DNA of 64,000 nt from an uncultured Alteromonadaceae bacterium (GTDB lineage: Bacteria > Pseudomonadota > Gammaproteobacteria > Enterobacterales > Alteromonadaceae). The notes under the pieces were generated by a model. It saw only the letters and a list, made by a program, of their open reading frames with translations, was not told the origin of the DNA and did no database searches. How positions within the stretch are numbered: the first letter of the stretch is position 1; the number at the start of each line of letters is the position of its first letter. The stretch spans positions 62,001 to 126,000 of the forward strand of contig CAJXMO010000010.1 of assembly GCA_913056495.1 (NCBI GenBank), given 5' to 3'. The translations under genes were made by a program, and so were the position numbers. This document shows, piece after piece, positions 63,293 to 64,000 of this stretch.

Positions 63293-63898
63293 ATGGAATT
63301 AGCATTAAAAGACGCATCTGGCGCGCTTACAGTTTCTGAAGCGACCTTTGGACTTGAGTTTAACGAATCACTCGTTCACCAAGTTGTTGTTGCTTATGCA
63401 GCAGCGTCGCGTCAAGGTACACGTAAGCAAAAGTCTCGTGCAGAAGTTACAGCAACGACTGCTAAACCTTTCCGTCAGAAAGGTACAGGCCGAGCTCGTG
63501 CTGGTACTGTAAAAAGCCCAATTTGGCGTTCAGGTGGTGTGACTTTCGCAGCTCGCCCACAAGATCATAGCCAAAAAGTGAATCGTAAAATGTATCGCGG
63601 CGCAATCCGTAGCATTTTATCTGAATTGATCCGTCAAGATCGTTTAGTTGTTGTTGAGCAGTTCTCTGTTGAAACACCAAAAACTAAAGCGCTTGCGGCT
63701 AAGTTAAACGAATTAGAATTAAAAGACGTTCTAATCGTTACTGAAGAGATTGAAGAGAATTTATTCTTAGCGGCTCGTAACTTAGTTAAAGTAGACGTTC
63801 GTGACACTCAAGGTATCGATCCAGTTAGCTTAATTGGTTTTGACAAAGTTTTAATCACTGCTGGCGCAGTTAAGAAACTTGAGGAGGCGTTAGCATGA
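63293..63898 (+). CDS. rplD: 50S ribosomal protein L4
   Basis: 201 residues from the second of two adjacent ATGs (63293), giving [20 protein letters not shown], the same start and length as E. coli L4; AGGAG lies 7 nt before it. The exit-tunnel loop [27 protein letters not shown] is intact. L4 is both a ribosome component and the autoregulator of this operon in E. coli. Its stop overlaps the rplW start (ATGA). Confidence 0.97.
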   Translation: MELALKDASGALTVSEATFGLEFNESLVHQVVVAYAAASRQGTRKQKSRAEVTATTAKPFRQKGTGRARAGTVKSPIWRSGGVTFAARPQDHSQKVNRKMYRGAIRSILSELIRQDRLVVVEQFSVETPKTKALAAKLNELELKDVLIVTEEIEENLFLAARNLVKVDVRDTQGIDPVSLIGFDKVLITAGAVKKLEEALA

Positions 63899-64000
63899 TC
63901 AGCCAAGAACGTTGTCTAAAAGTTATTTTAGGTCCTCACATCTCTGAAAAAGCAACAGTAACTGCTGAAAACCAAAATACAATTGTATTTAAGGTTGTGA
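63895..64000 (+). CDS. rplW: 50S ribosomal protein L23, 3' end beyond the window
   Basis: Only the first 35 codons are present: [20 protein letters not shown] followed by [11 protein letters not shown], which match the L23 N-terminus (family pattern LLKVLxxPHxSEKA). L23 sits at the ribosome exit and docks trigger factor and SRP. Starts within the rplD stop codon by an ATGA overlap. Confidence 0.93.
   Translation, partial: MISQERCLKVILGPHISEKATVTAENQNTIVFKVV

Overview
This window looks like part of the chromosome of a low-GC marine gammaproteobacterium of the Alteromonadales (Alteromonadaceae-like; Catenovulum or a relative is possible, but the species cannot be fixed from this sequence). The evidence is the housekeeping genes (rpiA-serA, rep, cnoX, cheR-cheD-cheB, dusA, fthC, gltBD, folE2, the start of the S10 ribosomal operon, tatABCD and hemB), all of gammaproteobacterial type, plus a polysaccharide-oriented secreted protein at the left edge. 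No mobile element, CRISPR array, tRNA or rRNA gene was seen.

Layout. (1) Positions 2-1855 hold the 3' part of a large secreted protein with PKD-like, DNRLRE and two tandem C-terminal beta-sandwich modules. (2) Positions 1916-26042, minus strand, are one long, tightly packed exopolysaccharide gene run. Its promoter-proximal half (about 14640-26042) is the conserved exosortase A (XrtA) set: initiating sugar transferase, DUF3473-type deacetylase, FemAB-like protein, two XrtA-associated glycosyltransferases, a fused exosortase-EpsI and an amidotransferase. The distal half (1916-14626) is the variable, strain-specific part: three GT2 and two GT4 modules (one fused to a polysaccharide deacetylase), a flippase, a glutaminase-less asparagine-synthetase-like protein and four sulfotransferases. 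(3) Divergent from it, 26399-31244 encodes the export side: Wza-like lipoprotein, chain-length determinant, tyrosine autokinase and an outer-membrane beta-barrel protein. Together these predict a Wzx/Wzy-like, tyrosine-kinase-regulated, probably sulfated and partly deacetylated exopolysaccharide. No PEP-CTERM substrate and no PrsK/PrsR regulators lie in the window.

(4) Positions 31367-33218 carry three small envelope genes on the minus strand. (5) Positions 33311-37927 are tatA-tatB-tatC-tatD, a membrane diguanylate cyclase and hemB. (6) Positions 38246-43518 hold an unknown lipoprotein, a cytochrome c5 and a GAF-GGDEF-EAL protein whose EAL domain looks catalytically dead. (7) From 43485 to 61396 come rep, rpiA, serA, a 49-bp tandem repeat, cnoX, cheB/cheD/cheR, dusA, fthC, small genes, gltD/gltB and folE2. 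(8) From about 62055 on begins the S10 operon: promoter, probable leader, rpsJ, rplC, rplD and the 5' end of rplW. Two loci (52550 and 61844) carry runs of closely related 7-bp repeats.
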